Positions 54,016 through 63,968 of a DNA stretch of 64,000 nt are shown here, in pieces. Source of the DNA: Thermomonospora catenispora (GTDB taxonomy: Bacteria > Actinomycetota > Actinomycetes > Streptosporangiales > Streptosporangiaceae); contig NZ_RRYT01000009.1 of assembly GCF_006363815.1 (NCBI RefSeq), positions 1 through 64,000 on the forward strand, read 5' to 3'. Positions within the stretch are counted from its first letter, which is position 1; each line of letters starts with the position of its first letter. The notes beneath the pieces were generated by a model. It was given only the letters and a program-made list of their open reading frames with translations. It was not told the DNA's origin and made no database searches. Made by a program: the position numbers and the translations under genes.

Positions 54016-54935
54016 CGCCGTTCCCGCTGGAGGGGCTGCCGGAGCGGGTGACGATCTACGAGGTCGGGCCGCGCGACGGGCTGCAGAACGAGAAGGCGAT
54101 CGTCTCGGTCGCCGACAAGGCCGAGTTCATCGCCCGGCTCGCCGACGCCGGGCTGCGCACCATCGAGGCGACCAGCTTCGTGCACCCCAAGTGGGTCCCG
54201 CAGCTGGCCGACGCCGAGGAGCTGCTGGGGGGCATGACCCGCGCCGAGGGCGTCCGCTACCCGGTGCTGGTGCCCAACGAGCGCGGGCTGGACCGGGCGC
54301 TGGCGTCGGGGGTCACCGAGATCGCCGTGTTCGGCAGCGCGACGGAGTCGTTCGCCCGCCGCAACCTCAACCGCACGATCGATGAGTCGCTGGCGATGTT
54401 CGCGCCGGTGGTGGGCCGGGCCCGGGAGGCGGGCCTGTGGGTGCGGGCGTACGTGTCGATGTGCTTCGGCGACCCGTGGGAGGGCGAGGTCCCGATCGAA
54501 CAGGTCGTCTCGGTGGCCGTCCGGCTGATGGAGCTGGGCTGCTCGCAGCTGAGCCTGGGCGACACCATCGGCGTGGGCACCCCCGGTCATGTCACCGCCC
54601 TGATCGAGGCGCTGATCGAGGCCGGGATCGGGGTGGACCGGCTGGCGGTGCACTTCCACGACACCTACGGGCAGGCGCTGGCCAACACGCTGGCCGCGCT
54701 GCGCTGCGGGGTGACCGTGGTGGACGCCTCGGCGGGCGGGATCGGCGGCTGCCCGTACGCCGAGAGCGCCACCGGCAACCTGGCCACCGAGGACCTGGTC
54801 TGGATGCTGCACGGCCTGGGCATCGAGACCGGCGTCGACCTGCCGAAGCTGGCCGCCGTCAGCCGCTGGATGGCCGCCCGTCTGGGCCGTCCCAGCCCTT
54901 CCCGCGTCGTACAGGCCCTGTCATCGAAGGACTGA
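54012..54935 (+). CDS. mvaB: Hydroxymethylglutaryl-CoA lyase
   Basis: A 307-residue TIM-barrel lyase. [15 protein letters not shown] holds the metal-binding Asp and substrate Arg; [18 protein letters not shown] is the metal His pair; [19 protein letters not shown] contains the catalytic cysteine of the family. It cleaves HMG-CoA to acetyl-CoA and acetoacetate, the last step of leucine degradation. Its ATG overlaps the carboxylase alpha stop. Confidence 0.95.
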   Translation: MTPFPLEGLPERVTIYEVGPRDGLQNEKAIVSVADKAEFIARLADAGLRTIEATSFVHPKWVPQLADAEELLGGMTRAEGVRYPVLVPNERGLDRALASGVTEIAVFGSATESFARRNLNRTIDESLAMFAPVVGRAREAGLWVRAYVSMCFGDPWEGEVPIEQVVSVAVRLMELGCSQLSLGDTIGVGTPGHVTALIEALIEAGIGVDRLAVHFHDTYGQALANTLAALRCGVTVVDASAGGIGGCPYAESATGNLATEDLVWMLHGLGIETGVDLPKLAAVSRWMAARLGRPSPSRVVQALSSKD

Positions 54936-54942
54936 GCGAGAC

Positions 54943-56091
54943 ATGATCGATTTCACGTTGCCCGAGGAGCACGAGGAACTGCGCCGGTCGGTCGAGCGGT
55001 TCGCCCGTGAGGTGGTGGCCCCGGTGATCGGCGACCTGTACGAGCGGGGCGAGTTCCCCTACAAGATCGTCGCCCAGATGGGCGAGATGGGGCTGTTCGG
55101 GCTGCCGTTCCCCGAGGAGTACGGCGGCATGGGCGGCGACTACTTCGCGCTGTGCCTGGCCCTGGAGGAGCTGGCCCGGGTGGACTCCTCGGTGGCGATC
55201 ACCCTGGAGGCCGGGGTGTCGCTGGGCGCGATGCCGATCTACCGGTTCGGCACGCCGGAGCAGAAGGAGCGGTGGCTGCCGCAGCTGTGCTCCGGCGAGC
55301 GGCTGGCGGCGTTCGGGCTGACCGAGCCGGGCGGCGGGTCGGACGTGCCCGGCGGAATGCGCACCACCGCCCGGCTGGAGGACGGGCACTGGGTGATCAA
55401 CGGCTCCAAGGCGTTCATCACCAACTCCGGCACCGACATCACCGCGTTCGTCACGGTGACCGCGCTGACCGGCGAGCGGGAGATCTCGGCGATCATCGTC
55501 CCGAACGGCACCCCGGGCTTCACGGTGGGCCGCAAGTACTCCAAGGTCGGCTGGTCCGCCTCCGACACCCGGGAGCTGTCGTTCGACGACGTGCGGGTGC
55601 CGGAGGAGAACCTGCTCGGCGAGCGGGGCCGGGGCTATGCGCAGTTCCTGCGGATCCTCGATGAGGGCCGGATCGCGATCGCGGCGCTGTCGGTGGGCCT
55701 GGCGCAGGGCTGCGTCGACGAGTGCCTGCGGTACGTGCGGGAGCGGGAGGCGTTCGGCCGGGCCATCGGGCAGTACCAGGCCATCCAGTTCAAGATCGCC
55801 GACATGGAGGCCCGCACGCACACCGCCCGGCTGGCCTACTACGCCGCCGCGGCGAAGATGCTGGCCGGCGAGCCGTTCAAGAAGGAGGCGGCGATCGCCA
55901 AGCTGGTGGCCTCCAACGCGGCGATGGACAACGCCCGCGAGGCCACCCAGATCTTCGGCGGTTACGGCTTCATGAACGAGTACCCCGTCGGCCGGTTCTA
56001 CCGGGACGCCAAGATTTTGGAGATCGGCGAGGGGACCTCCGAGGTGCAGCGGATGCTGATCGCCCGGTCGCTGGGACTTAAGTCACACTAA
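54943..56091 (+). CDS. Acyl-CoA dehydrogenase, likely isovaleryl-CoA dehydrogenase
   Basis: A 382-residue FAD enzyme of the acyl-CoA dehydrogenase family (FGLTEPGGGSDVPGG; AFITNSGTDITAFVTV; REAFGRAIGQYQAIQFKIADM; QIFGGYGFMNEYPVGRFYRDAKILEIGEGTSE). In this operon the expected substrate is isovaleryl-CoA, giving 3-methylcrotonyl-CoA for the carboxylase. The operon lacks an obvious methylglutaconyl-CoA hydratase, which must be encoded elsewhere. It begins 7 bases after the lyase gene. Confidence 0.9.
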   Translation: MIDFTLPEEHEELRRSVERFAREVVAPVIGDLYERGEFPYKIVAQMGEMGLFGLPFPEEYGGMGGDYFALCLALEELARVDSSVAITLEAGVSLGAMPIYRFGTPEQKERWLPQLCSGERLAAFGLTEPGGGSDVPGGMRTTARLEDGHWVINGSKAFITNSGTDITAFVTVTALTGEREISAIIVPNGTPGFTVGRKYSKVGWSASDTRELSFDDVRVPEENLLGERGRGYAQFLRILDEGRIAIAALSVGLAQGCVDECLRYVREREAFGRAIGQYQAIQFKIADMEARTHTARLAYYAAAAKMLAGEPFKKEAAIAKLVASNAAMDNAREATQIFGGYGFMNEYPVGRFYRDAKILEIGEGTSEVQRMLIARSLGLKSH

Positions 56092-56100
56092 AAACCATTC

Positions 56101-56114
56101 GCGACAATCGTCGC
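56101..56114. promoter_or_regulatory. Inverted repeat before the MarR/MFS pair
   Basis: GCGAC, AATC, GTCGC: 5-bp dyad 22 bases before the GTG at 56136; TACATT, a -10-like hexamer, lies 9 bases further, so a leaderless transcript with an operator in its promoter is possible. Confidence 0.4.
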
Positions 56115-56135
56115 ACCCCGGATACATTCGCGGCC

Positions 56136-56609
56136 GTGCAACCGAATTCCTCGGTGGAGGATCTCGCCGGCGGGCTCGGGACGCTGATCACCTACCTGAC
56201 GAAGAGCGCCGAGGGCGACAGATCCGGTTGCAGGAAGTCACGGAAGACGTCGCCCTCCCGGATCCGCGCGCCCTTCACGGTGGAACGCGCCTCGAGCCCG
56301 TCGGCCGCCCACGGGCCCGCGACCGGGCCTCAGCCGTCCATGGCCGCCGCGGGACGGTCGGTGGACGCCCCGGCGCGGCACGGGTTCGTGGAGCGGCACG
56401 AGGACCCCGGCGACCGCCGGGCCGGGCGCATCGACGCCGCCCCCGCCGCTCCCGAGCCGGTCGCCCGGCCGTTCGCGGCGCGCCGTGGGGACCCGCGGCG
56501 GTTCGCCGCGCCGCCGACCGAGGAGGAACGCACCGGGCCGGCGAACGGGCCGGCCCCCATCCCGGCGCGCCCGGAGATCCGGGCCCTGACGATTGGACGT
56601 CTCTGTTGA
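56136..56609 (+). pseudogene. MarR-family regulator, apparently decayed
   Basis: A full-length 157-codon frame with MarR traces: an opening LAGGLGTLITYLTKSAEGDR, a recognition-helix-like SMAAAGRSVDAPARHGFVERHEDPGDRRAGRI (wing), and a tail RPEIRAL. Many positions where MarR proteins have Leu carry Pro (DAPARHG, FAAPPTEEERTGPANGPAPIPARPE), consistent with CTG to CCG changes, and helices 2-4 are poorly preserved. It may be a pseudogene or a strongly diverged regulator. The TGA overlaps a TTG of the MFS gene (TTGA), the usual MarR-exporter arrangement. Confidence 0.55.
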
Positions 56610-56659
56610 AGTCTTCCGCTCCCCCGGAGGTGGCCGCCTCCCCCGGAGGCGGCGAACCC

Positions 56660-58150
56660 GTGTCCGACCGCTTGGACCGGACCGTCTGGGCCACCGCGGC
56701 GGTGGTGGTGCTCGGCGCGATCATGTCGATCCTCGACGTGACCGTGGTGCACATCGCGCTGCCGACCCTGGCGGCCGAGTTCTCCGCCGAGCTGACCACC
56801 ATGCAGTGGGTGGCCACCGGGTACACCCTGGCGCTGGCCACGGTGATCCCGGTGACCGGATGGGCCTGCGCCCGGTTCGGCACCAAGCGGCTGTTCATGA
56901 CCTCCCTGGTGCTGTTCGTGGCCGGTTCGGCGCTGGCCGGCGCGTCCTGGTCGGCCGAATCGATGATCGCCTTCCGCGTCCTGCAGGGTCTGGGCGGCGG
57001 CATGATCATGCCGGCCGGGATGACCATCCTCACCCAGAAGGCCGGTCCGCAACGGGTCGGCAAGGTGATGAGCGTGGTCGGCATCCCGATGCTGCTCGGC
57101 CCGATCTGCGGCCCCATCCTGGGCGGCTGGCTGGTCGACGACGTGTCCTGGGAATGGATCTTCTACATCAACGTGCCGATCGGCCTGATCACGCTGGTCG
57201 CGGCGTGGAGGATCCTGACCCCGGACGTGCCCGAGCCCACCGAGCGGCTGGACGTGCCCGGGCTGCTGTTCCTGTCCCCCGGCCTGGCCATGCTGATCTA
57301 CGGCCTGGCCACCGGGGCGGAGAGGAGCTCGTTCACCTCCGCCACCGTGCTCACCACGACCATCGCCGGGGCGGCGCTGGTGGCGGCGTTCGTGGTCCGG
57401 GCGCTGATGGCCCGCAACCCGCTGATCGACGTGCGGCTGTTCCAGCGCCGTTCGGTGGCGGCCGCCGCGCTGACGATGGTCACCTTCGGCATCGCGCTGT
57501 TCGGCGCGCTGTTCCTGCTGCCGCTGTACTTCCAGTGGGTGCAGGGGCGCAGCGCGCTGGAGACCGGGCTGCTGCTGATCCCGCAGGGCGTCGGAGCGAT
57601 GTTCACCATGCCGATCGGCGGCGTGCTCACCGACCGGATGGGACCCGGCCGGGTGGTGCTGGTCGGTCTGCCGATCATCGTGGGATCGCTGTTCGGGCTG
57701 ACCTTCCTGGAGGCCGACACCGCCTACTCGATGCTGGGCGCGCTGTTCTTCACGCTCGGCCTGGGCATGGGCCTGACGATGATGCCGACCATGTCGGCGG
57801 CCATGCAGACGCTCGGGCACGACGAGGTGCCGCGGGCCAGCACCGCGCTGAACATCATCCAGCAGGTCGCCACCTCCATCGGCACCGCGGCGTTCTCGGT
57901 GCTGCTCACCACCGCCATGAAGGACCGCGGGGCGGTCCCCTCGGGCGGCGACGGCGAGCAGGCGGCCCAGGCCGCCCAGCAGATCCCGCCGGAGATGCTG
58001 GCCAAGCTGCAGGCGCTGCTGGCCGAGGCGTTCGCCTCCACGATGTGGTGGGGCGTGATCCTGCTGCTGGCGGCGTTCGTGCCGGCGTTCTTCCTGCCGC
58101 GCGGCAAGCCGGACCCGGCCGCGGCGCAGGCCGCGATGCCGATGCACTGA
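56660..58150 (+). CDS. MFS drug exporter, DHA2 (EmrB/QacA) family, 14 TM
   Basis: A 496-residue exporter. Family motifs: SILDVTVVHIALPTLAAEF in helix 1, GRFGTKRLF-like loop (ARFGTKRLFM), motif C GIPMLLGPICGPILGGWLVD in helix 5, WEWIFYINVPIGL. GTG 56660 has GGAGG 9-10 bases upstream; TTG 56606 is an alternative that overlaps the MarR stop and adds 18 residues. Co-transcribed with the MarR gene, so it may be a formerly repressed drug efflux pump. Followed by a strong hairpin. Confidence 0.9.
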   Translation: MSDRLDRTVWATAAVVVLGAIMSILDVTVVHIALPTLAAEFSAELTTMQWVATGYTLALATVIPVTGWACARFGTKRLFMTSLVLFVAGSALAGASWSAESMIAFRVLQGLGGGMIMPAGMTILTQKAGPQRVGKVMSVVGIPMLLGPICGPILGGWLVDDVSWEWIFYINVPIGLITLVAAWRILTPDVPEPTERLDVPGLLFLSPGLAMLIYGLATGAERSSFTSATVLTTTIAGAALVAAFVVRALMARNPLIDVRLFQRRSVAAAALTMVTFGIALFGALFLLPLYFQWVQGRSALETGLLLIPQGVGAMFTMPIGGVLTDRMGPGRVVLVGLPIIVGSLFGLTFLEADTAYSMLGALFFTLGLGMGLTMMPTMSAAMQTLGHDEVPRASTALNIIQQVATSIGTAAFSVLLTTAMKDRGAVPSGGDGEQAAQAAQQIPPEMLAKLQALLAEAFASTMWWGVILLLAAFVPAFFLPRGKPDPAAAQAAMPMH

Positions 58151-58258
58151 GACCGCGCCGACACCGCGCTGACACCGCACCGGGACCGCACTGGGACGCG
58201 GTGCAGTGCAGGGCACGCCGGGGCGCGCCGGTGCGCGCTCCCGGCTCCCCCGGTCCAT

Positions 58259-58287
58259 GCGGCCGGCGGCCTGTGGCCGCCGGCCGC
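58259..58287 (+). terminator. Hairpin terminator after the MFS gene
   Basis: A 13-base perfect stem (GCGGCCGGCGGCC and complement) with a 3-base loop, 108 bases after the stop. The preceding bases carry several ACCGC repeats. Confidence 0.65.
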
Positions 58288-58348
58288 GTTCCGTTCCGGG
58301 CCTCGCCCGCGGGCGGCCCGGACGCGGCCCGGGCCGTAGGCTGAGTGC

Positions 58349-59383
<1,035 letters not shown>

Positions 59384-59576
59384 CCGGCCGCTCCGCCGAC
59401 CGTGCGGGACCGTGCCGCCCGGACGCTCCCGCGGCGGGCGCGTCACCTCCGACGAACGGGGAGTGGAGGTGGCGCACCCGCCGGTCGGGCATGCCCCGGC
59501 GGCCGTGGCGCCGAAAGGCCGCCGCGGGCCGCCTGAGGGCCGTCCAGGCCGTGCCGTGGACCGGCGGGCCGGCGGG

Positions 59577-59807
59577 TCAGGCGATCAGATGGTCGAAATC
59601 GCCGTCCTTGGCCCCTCCGACGAAGGCCTCCATCTCCTCCCTGGTGTAGATCAGCACCGGTCCCTGCGGGTACCTCGAGTTCCGTACGGCGATCTCGCCG
59701 GTGGGGAGCTGGGCCATCTCCACACAGTTGCCGTTGGGGTTGCTCCGGCGGCTCTTCTGCCAGACCAGCTCCTGGTCGTCGAAGCTCACCGTTGCGGCGT
59801 CGTCCAT
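59577..59807 (-). CDS. DUF397-domain protein
   Basis: A 76-residue member of DUF397: VWQKSRRSNPNGNCVEMAQLPTGEIAVRNSRYPQGPVLIYTREEMEAFVGGAKDGDFDHL, all family-typical. These small proteins accompany XRE regulators and anti-sigma-like ATPases in WhiJ-type systems of actinomycetes. Here the ATPase is divergent, and the XRE partner is not in the window. ATG 59805-59807. The intergenic region carries a regular TGCA array. Confidence 0.9.
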   Translation of the reverse strand: MDDAATVSFDDQELVWQKSRRSNPNGNCVEMAQLPTGEIAVRNSRYPQGPVLIYTREEMEAFVGGAKDGDFDHLIA

Positions 59808-59854
59808 GCTTCGCCCCCTTAGGACATGCCCCACCCGAGCCCCTACTGTACTGA

Positions 59855-59895
59855 ATGCACGTGCATCCGTTCTTGCATACGCCCTTGCACCTGCA
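59855..59895. promoter_or_regulatory. Regular TGCA array between DUF397 and the ATPase gene
   Basis: TGCA begins at 59856, 59862, 59874, 59886 and 59892, giving spacings 6-12-12-6 around the central copy. The first two form the palindrome ATGCACGTGCAT (59855-59866). Probably the binding array of a WhiJ-type XRE regulator acting on both divergent genes. Confidence 0.55.
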
Positions 59896-59951
59896 CAACA
59901 AGCGGAGCAAGATAGCCAACAGCAGGCCACCGACAGCGCTGGGGTTTCGCG

Positions 59952-60500
59952 ATGATCCTTGACCAGGCAGACACCGTCACCGACACGCCGGCCCGGGAAA
60001 GGGACCGGCACTGGTGGCTGTCCGCACTGGACCAATCCCCCCGGCCGCCCGGCTACTGGCCGGCGCCGGCCTCCTCCAGCCCGCGCACCGCGCGGATCGT
60101 GCTGCGCACCGAGGCCGGCTCTCCTCGGGCCGCCCGCCGGTTCACCGCCCGCACGCTGGACGAATGGGGGCTGACCGAGCCGGCCGACGATGTGACCATG
60201 GTCGTCTCGGAGCTGGTCACCAACGCGGTGCGCTACGGCCTGGACGGCCTGCCGCCGGCCGCTCAGCTGTGCCCGGTGCAGCTGGCCCTGTTCTGTCATC
60301 CGCGCCGGCTGGTCGTGGTGGTCACCGATCCCAGCGACCACGTTCCGCGGATCGCCGCGCTCGACGCCGACCGGCACGCCGAGAACGGCCGCGGCCTGCG
60401 AGTGGTCGAGGCCCTGTCGGACGCCTGGGGATGGGCCCCTCTCACCAGCGGCGGCAAGGCGGTCTGGGCCGCCTTCGAGCTGCGCCGCCGAACCCCCTGA
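59952..60500 (+). CDS. HATPase-domain anti-sigma-like regulatory kinase
   Basis: A 182-residue single-domain GHKL ATPase. The N box is VVSELVTNAVRYG, the G1 box VTDPSDHVPRIAALD (degenerate) with ENGRGLRVVEALSDAWGW as the G2-like loop. Such proteins act as serine kinases or anti-sigma factors in actinomycete developmental switches and often pair with DUF397/XRE. N-terminal 60 residues are Pro/Arg-rich. Confidence 0.88.
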   Translation: MILDQADTVTDTPARERDRHWWLSALDQSPRPPGYWPAPASSSPRTARIVLRTEAGSPRAARRFTARTLDEWGLTEPADDVTMVVSELVTNAVRYGLDGLPPAAQLCPVQLALFCHPRRLVVVVTDPSDHVPRIAALDADRHAENGRGLRVVEALSDAWGWAPLTSGGKAVWAAFELRRRTP

Positions 60501-60505
60501 ACCGG

Positions 60506-60542
60506 GACCGCCCGGCCCTCCGGACGGCGGGGCCGGGCGGTC
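60506..60542. terminator. Convergent hairpin terminator
   Basis: 13-base perfect stem (60506-60518 with 60530-60542), 11-base loop, between the ATPase gene and otsA. Confidence 0.65.
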
Positions 60543-60578
60543 GCGACACCCCGGTCGACGCCCCGGACGGCGGACCGG

Positions 60579-61997
60579 TCAGCGGGCCGACGGCTGGTCG
60601 AGGTGGTGCGGATTCTCCAGCGCCGTGAGGAACTCCCGCGCCCAGCGGTCCACGTCGTGCTCGATCACCCGGCGGCGCATCTGCCGCATCCGTCGGGACT
60701 GCTCGGCGGGCTCGGCCCGCAGCGCCTGCAGCATCGTCGCCTTCAGGCCGTTGATGTCGTAGGGGTTGACCAGGTAGGCCCGTTTGAGCTCGTCGGCGGC
60801 TCCGGCGAACTCGCTGAGCACCAGCGCCCCCCGGTGATCGGCCCGGCAGGCCACGTACTCCTTGGCCACCAGGTTCATGCCGTCCCGCAGCGGGGTGACC
60901 ACCATCACGTCCGCCGCCAGGTACAGCGCGGCCAGCTCGTCGCGGGTGTAGGACGTGTGCAGGTAGTGGACCACCGGGACGCCCAGCTCGGCGTGCTCCC
61001 CGTTGATCCGGCCGACCTCCTGCTCGATCTGGTCGCGCAGCAGCCGGTACTGCTCGACCCGCTCCCGGCTGGGCGTGGCGATCTGCACGAACACCGCCTC
61101 ACCGGGCTTGAGGTCGCCGTCGCGGAACAGCTCCCCGAACGCCTGCAGCCGCTGGGCGATGCCCTTGGTGTAGTCCAGCCGGTCCACCCCGAGCAGCACC
61201 TTGGCCCCGCCCAGGTCGGCCCGGATCTCCTCGGCCCGCTGCCGGACCGCCGGATCGTTGATCAGTCCCTCCAGCTCGCGCACGTCCACCGAGATCGGGA
61301 ACGCCGCCGCCCGCACGGCCCGGCCGCCGACGAAGGCCATCTGCCCGCTGGTCCGCCCGTCCAGGAGCCGGCGGGCCAGCCGCAGGAAGTTGGCCGCGGC
61401 CCCGGGTCGCTGGAAGCCCACCAGGTCCGCGCCCAGCAGCCCTTCGATGATCTGCCGCCGCCACGGCAGCTGCCAGAACAGCTCCATCGGCGGGAACGGG
61501 ATGTGCAGGAAGAACCCGATCCGCAGGTCCGGCCGCAGCTCCCGGAGCATCGCCGGGACCAGCTGCAGCTGGTAGTCCTGCACCCACACCACCGCGCCGT
61601 CGGCGGCGATCTCGGCGGCCTTCTCGGCGAACCGCCGGTTGACCTTGACGTAGGCGTCCCAGAGCTTGCGCTGGTACACCGGCGGAGCGATCACGTCGTG
61701 GTACAGCGGCCACAGCGTGGCGTTGGAGAAGCCCTCGTAGTACCGCTCGACCTCCAGCGCCGACAGCCCGATCGGCACCAGGTACATGCCGTCCTCGACG
61801 AACGGCGGCAGTTCCTCGTCCGGAGCGCCGGGCCACCCGATCCACGCCCCACCCCTGGCCCGCATCACCGGTGCGATCGCGGTCACCAGCCCGCCGGGAC
61901 TGCGCCGCCATGTGGGCGCGCCGTCCTCGCCGTTGACCCGGTCCACCGGAAGCCGGTTGGCCACCACGACGAACTCGAACTTGCTGCGGTCCGACAC
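60579..61997 (-). CDS. otsA: Trehalose-6-phosphate synthase (GT20)
   Basis: A 472-residue glycosyltransferase family 20 enzyme. [10 protein letters not shown] and [13 protein letters not shown] at the N-terminus, [34 protein letters not shown] and [17 protein letters not shown] are the expected substrate and nucleotide-sugar sites. It joins UDP-glucose (or another NDP-glucose) with glucose-6-phosphate. No phosphatase (otsB) is adjacent. The likely start is ATG 61995-61997; convergent with the HATPase gene. Confidence 0.94.
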   Translation of the reverse strand: MSDRSKFEFVVVANRLPVDRVNGEDGAPTWRRSPGGLVTAIAPVMRARGGAWIGWPGAPDEELPPFVEDGMYLVPIGLSALEVERYYEGFSNATLWPLYHDVIAPPVYQRKLWDAYVKVNRRFAEKAAEIAADGAVVWVQDYQLQLVPAMLRELRPDLRIGFFLHIPFPPMELFWQLPWRRQIIEGLLGADLVGFQRPGAAANFLRLARRLLDGRTSGQMAFVGGRAVRAAAFPISVDVRELEGLINDPAVRQRAEEIRADLGGAKVLLGVDRLDYTKGIAQRLQAFGELFRDGDLKPGEAVFVQIATPSRERVEQYRLLRDQIEQEVGRINGEHAELGVPVVHYLHTSYTRDELAALYLAADVMVVTPLRDGMNLVAKEYVACRADHRGALVLSEFAGAADELKRAYLVNPYDINGLKATMLQALRAEPAEQSRRMRQMRRRVIEHDVDRWAREFLTALENPHHLDQPSAR

Positions 61998-62069
61998 GCA
62001 TCCTCCCTGCCATTCCGTGATCAGATGCCCGGAAACCGGCGATCGAACCGCGTCACGGCGTGTGATCGA

Positions 62070-62834
62070 TCACCCGCCCCGGACCTCGTGCGGCGGGTTC
62101 GGGCCGTCGAGCGGGCCCCGCGGGCCGATCGTCCGCCCGGTCCGTCGGTCGTGGACGCGGACCGGGACGAGGGCCGGGCGGACGAAGCGATGCGCCGGCT
62201 CGGCGGGATCCAGCCGTTCGGCGAGCAGCAGCGCCAGCACGGTGCGCAGGGCGCGGTCGCGGGCCTCGCGAGGGGAGTCCGCCGATCGTCCCCACCCGCT
62301 CAGGCCGGACGGGAGATGGGTGACGGCGACACGGGTGACGCCGTCCCGGGCGCAGAGCGTGTCGATGCTCCACTCGCCCGGCTCCCCCGGAGGATCGCCG
62401 GGCTCGCCGGAGTCGGGCAGCATCGGCACCCGCACCGTCTCGCCGGTCTCCGCGTCGCGGTGCAGGCCCGTCTCGTGCTTGAAGACGCTCCACGCGCCGG
62501 GGCCGTCCTCGCCCGCGCAGACCGCCGGGTCCATGGGCGGGGTCGGGTCGGTGAAGCGCTCGACGCGCCAGCCGCGCCGCCGCGCGCTCCGCTCGTAGAC
62601 CCGCAGCAGCCACGACGCCAGGGCGCCGCGCCCGTCGATGCGGATCACCACGTCGTAGGGGTCGAAGCGGTCGCGCACCCCCTCCGCCCCGCCGAAGCTC
62701 AGCGCCTCCAGGGCGGCCGGCTCGCGACGGAGCCTGCGGGCCAGCCGGAGACGGCGCAGCACGGCGGGGTCGCGCAGCCGCTCCTCGATGTCGGCATACT
62801 CGGCCAGGGCCGCCTCGTAGCCCGAACCTGCCAT
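62070..62834 (-). CDS. Release-factor-like protein lacking the GGQ loop
   Basis: A 254-residue protein that aligns with class I peptide release factors. Residues 8-45 match the PCRF helices (EYADIEERLRDPAVLRRLR); residues 56-95 match the domain entry (FDPYDVVIRIDGRGALASWLLRVYERSARRRGW); residues 168-205 resemble the region after GGQ (RVAVTHLPSGL, then RALRTVLALLLAERL); residues 217-245 match the C-terminus (VRVHDRRTGRTIGP). The peptidyl-tRNA hydrolysis loop (GPGGQ..NTT) is deleted, so it cannot act as a normal release factor. ATG 62832-62834; divergent from the flavoprotein gene with a 33-base gap. Function unknown. Confidence 0.75.
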   Translation of the reverse strand: MAGSGYEAALAEYADIEERLRDPAVLRRLRLARRLRREPAALEALSFGGAEGVRDRFDPYDVVIRIDGRGALASWLLRVYERSARRRGWRVERFTDPTPPMDPAVCAGEDGPGAWSVFKHETGLHRDAETGETVRVPMLPDSGEPGDPPGEPGEWSIDTLCARDGVTRVAVTHLPSGLSGWGRSADSPREARDRALRTVLALLLAERLDPAEPAHRFVRPALVPVRVHDRRTGRTIGPRGPLDGPNPPHEVRGG

Positions 62835-62867
62835 GGGTACATCATCCCGCAATAAGGAGAAATCAAC

Positions 62868-63968
62868 ATGTCCGGCGATTTCGGAGGAATTGTCCGGCTT
62901 GTTGCGCGGGAGGTGCTCCGGCCCCGATCGGCGGAGGAGGTCGCCGCCGTGCTGCGCGACGCGGACGGCCCCGTGGTGCCCCGGGGGTGCGCGCACTCGA
63001 CCTACGGGCAGGCGCAGACGGACGGCGGCGTGCTGCTGGACATGCGCGGGCTGCGCGCCGTGCACCGGGTGCGGCCGGACCGGGTGACGGTGGACGCGGG
63101 CGCGACGTGGCGCGAGGTGCTGGAGGCGACGCTGCCGCACGGCCGCACTCCCCCGGTGCTCACCGACCACCTGGACGTGACCGTGGGCGGGACGCTGTCG
63201 GCGGGCGGAGTGGGCGGCGCCTCGCACCGGCACGGCCTCCAGGCCGACCAGGTGCTGTCCCTGGAGGTGGCGACCCCGCGAGGCGAGGTGGTCGCCTGCT
63301 CCCCCGAGCGCCGCCGGGACCTGTTCGACGCCGTGCGCGGCGGACTGGGCCGGCACGGCGTGATCGTGCGGGCGGTGCTGCGGCTCGTCCCGGCCCCCGA
63401 GCGGGTCCGGGTGCACACTCTGGCGTACGCGACGGCCGGGGCGCTCCTGGACGCTCTGCGCCGCCTCCCCGCCGATCATCTTCAGGGACGGGCCAAGCTC
63501 GACCCGGTGTGGCGGTACGAGCTGACCGCGGCCGTGTACGGGTCCGGGCCGGAGATCACAGGGGCGTTCGAGGTCGCGGAGACCTCCTATGCGGAGTTCG
63601 TCGACCGGATGCGCCCGGACGTGGCGGAGCTGATCCGGCTGGGCGAGTGGGCGCGCCCCCACCCATGGGGCATCGTCTTCCTTCCGGCCCGGCGCGCCGC
63701 CGCGGTCATCGAGGCCACCCTCGCCGAGACCACGGCCGCCGACCTCGGCCTCAGCGGCCTGGTCCTGATCAGCCGGCCGGTCGTCCGGAACGTCCCGGCG
63801 CTGCCCGTCCCGCCCGACCCGGTGATGCTGGCGATGCTGCGGACCGCCTCCCCCGGCGCCGCCGATCCGGCCGTCATGCTGGAGGCCAACCGGCGCCTGC
63901 TGGAACGCGCCCGCGCGGTCGGCGGCACCCGCTATCCGATCGACGCGGTCCCCCCGGAGGCCGGCTGA
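62868..63968 (+). CDS. FAD-linked oxidoreductase, cytokinin-dehydrogenase-like
   Basis: A 366-residue PCMH-type flavoprotein. VVPRGCAHSTYGQAQTDGGVLLDMRGL supplies the histidine expected to hold FAD covalently (His in AHS), and TVGGTLSAGGVGGASHRHGLQADQVLSLEVATPRGEVVACS is the second FAD stretch, closest to plant-type cytokinin dehydrogenases. It is short for that family (plant enzymes about 500 aa), so the substrate domain is reduced. ATG 62868 with AAGGAG 8 bases upstream. TGA at 63966-63968 gives a complete gene. Substrate unknown. Confidence 0.8.
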   Translation: MSGDFGGIVRLVAREVLRPRSAEEVAAVLRDADGPVVPRGCAHSTYGQAQTDGGVLLDMRGLRAVHRVRPDRVTVDAGATWREVLEATLPHGRTPPVLTDHLDVTVGGTLSAGGVGGASHRHGLQADQVLSLEVATPRGEVVACSPERRRDLFDAVRGGLGRHGVIVRAVLRLVPAPERVRVHTLAYATAGALLDALRRLPADHLQGRAKLDPVWRYELTAAVYGSGPEITGAFEVAETSYAEFVDRMRPDVAELIRLGEWARPHPWGIVFLPARRAAAVIEATLAETTAADLGLSGLVLISRPVVRNVPALPVPPDPVMLAMLRTASPGAADPAVMLEANRRLLERARAVGGTRYPIDAVPPEAG

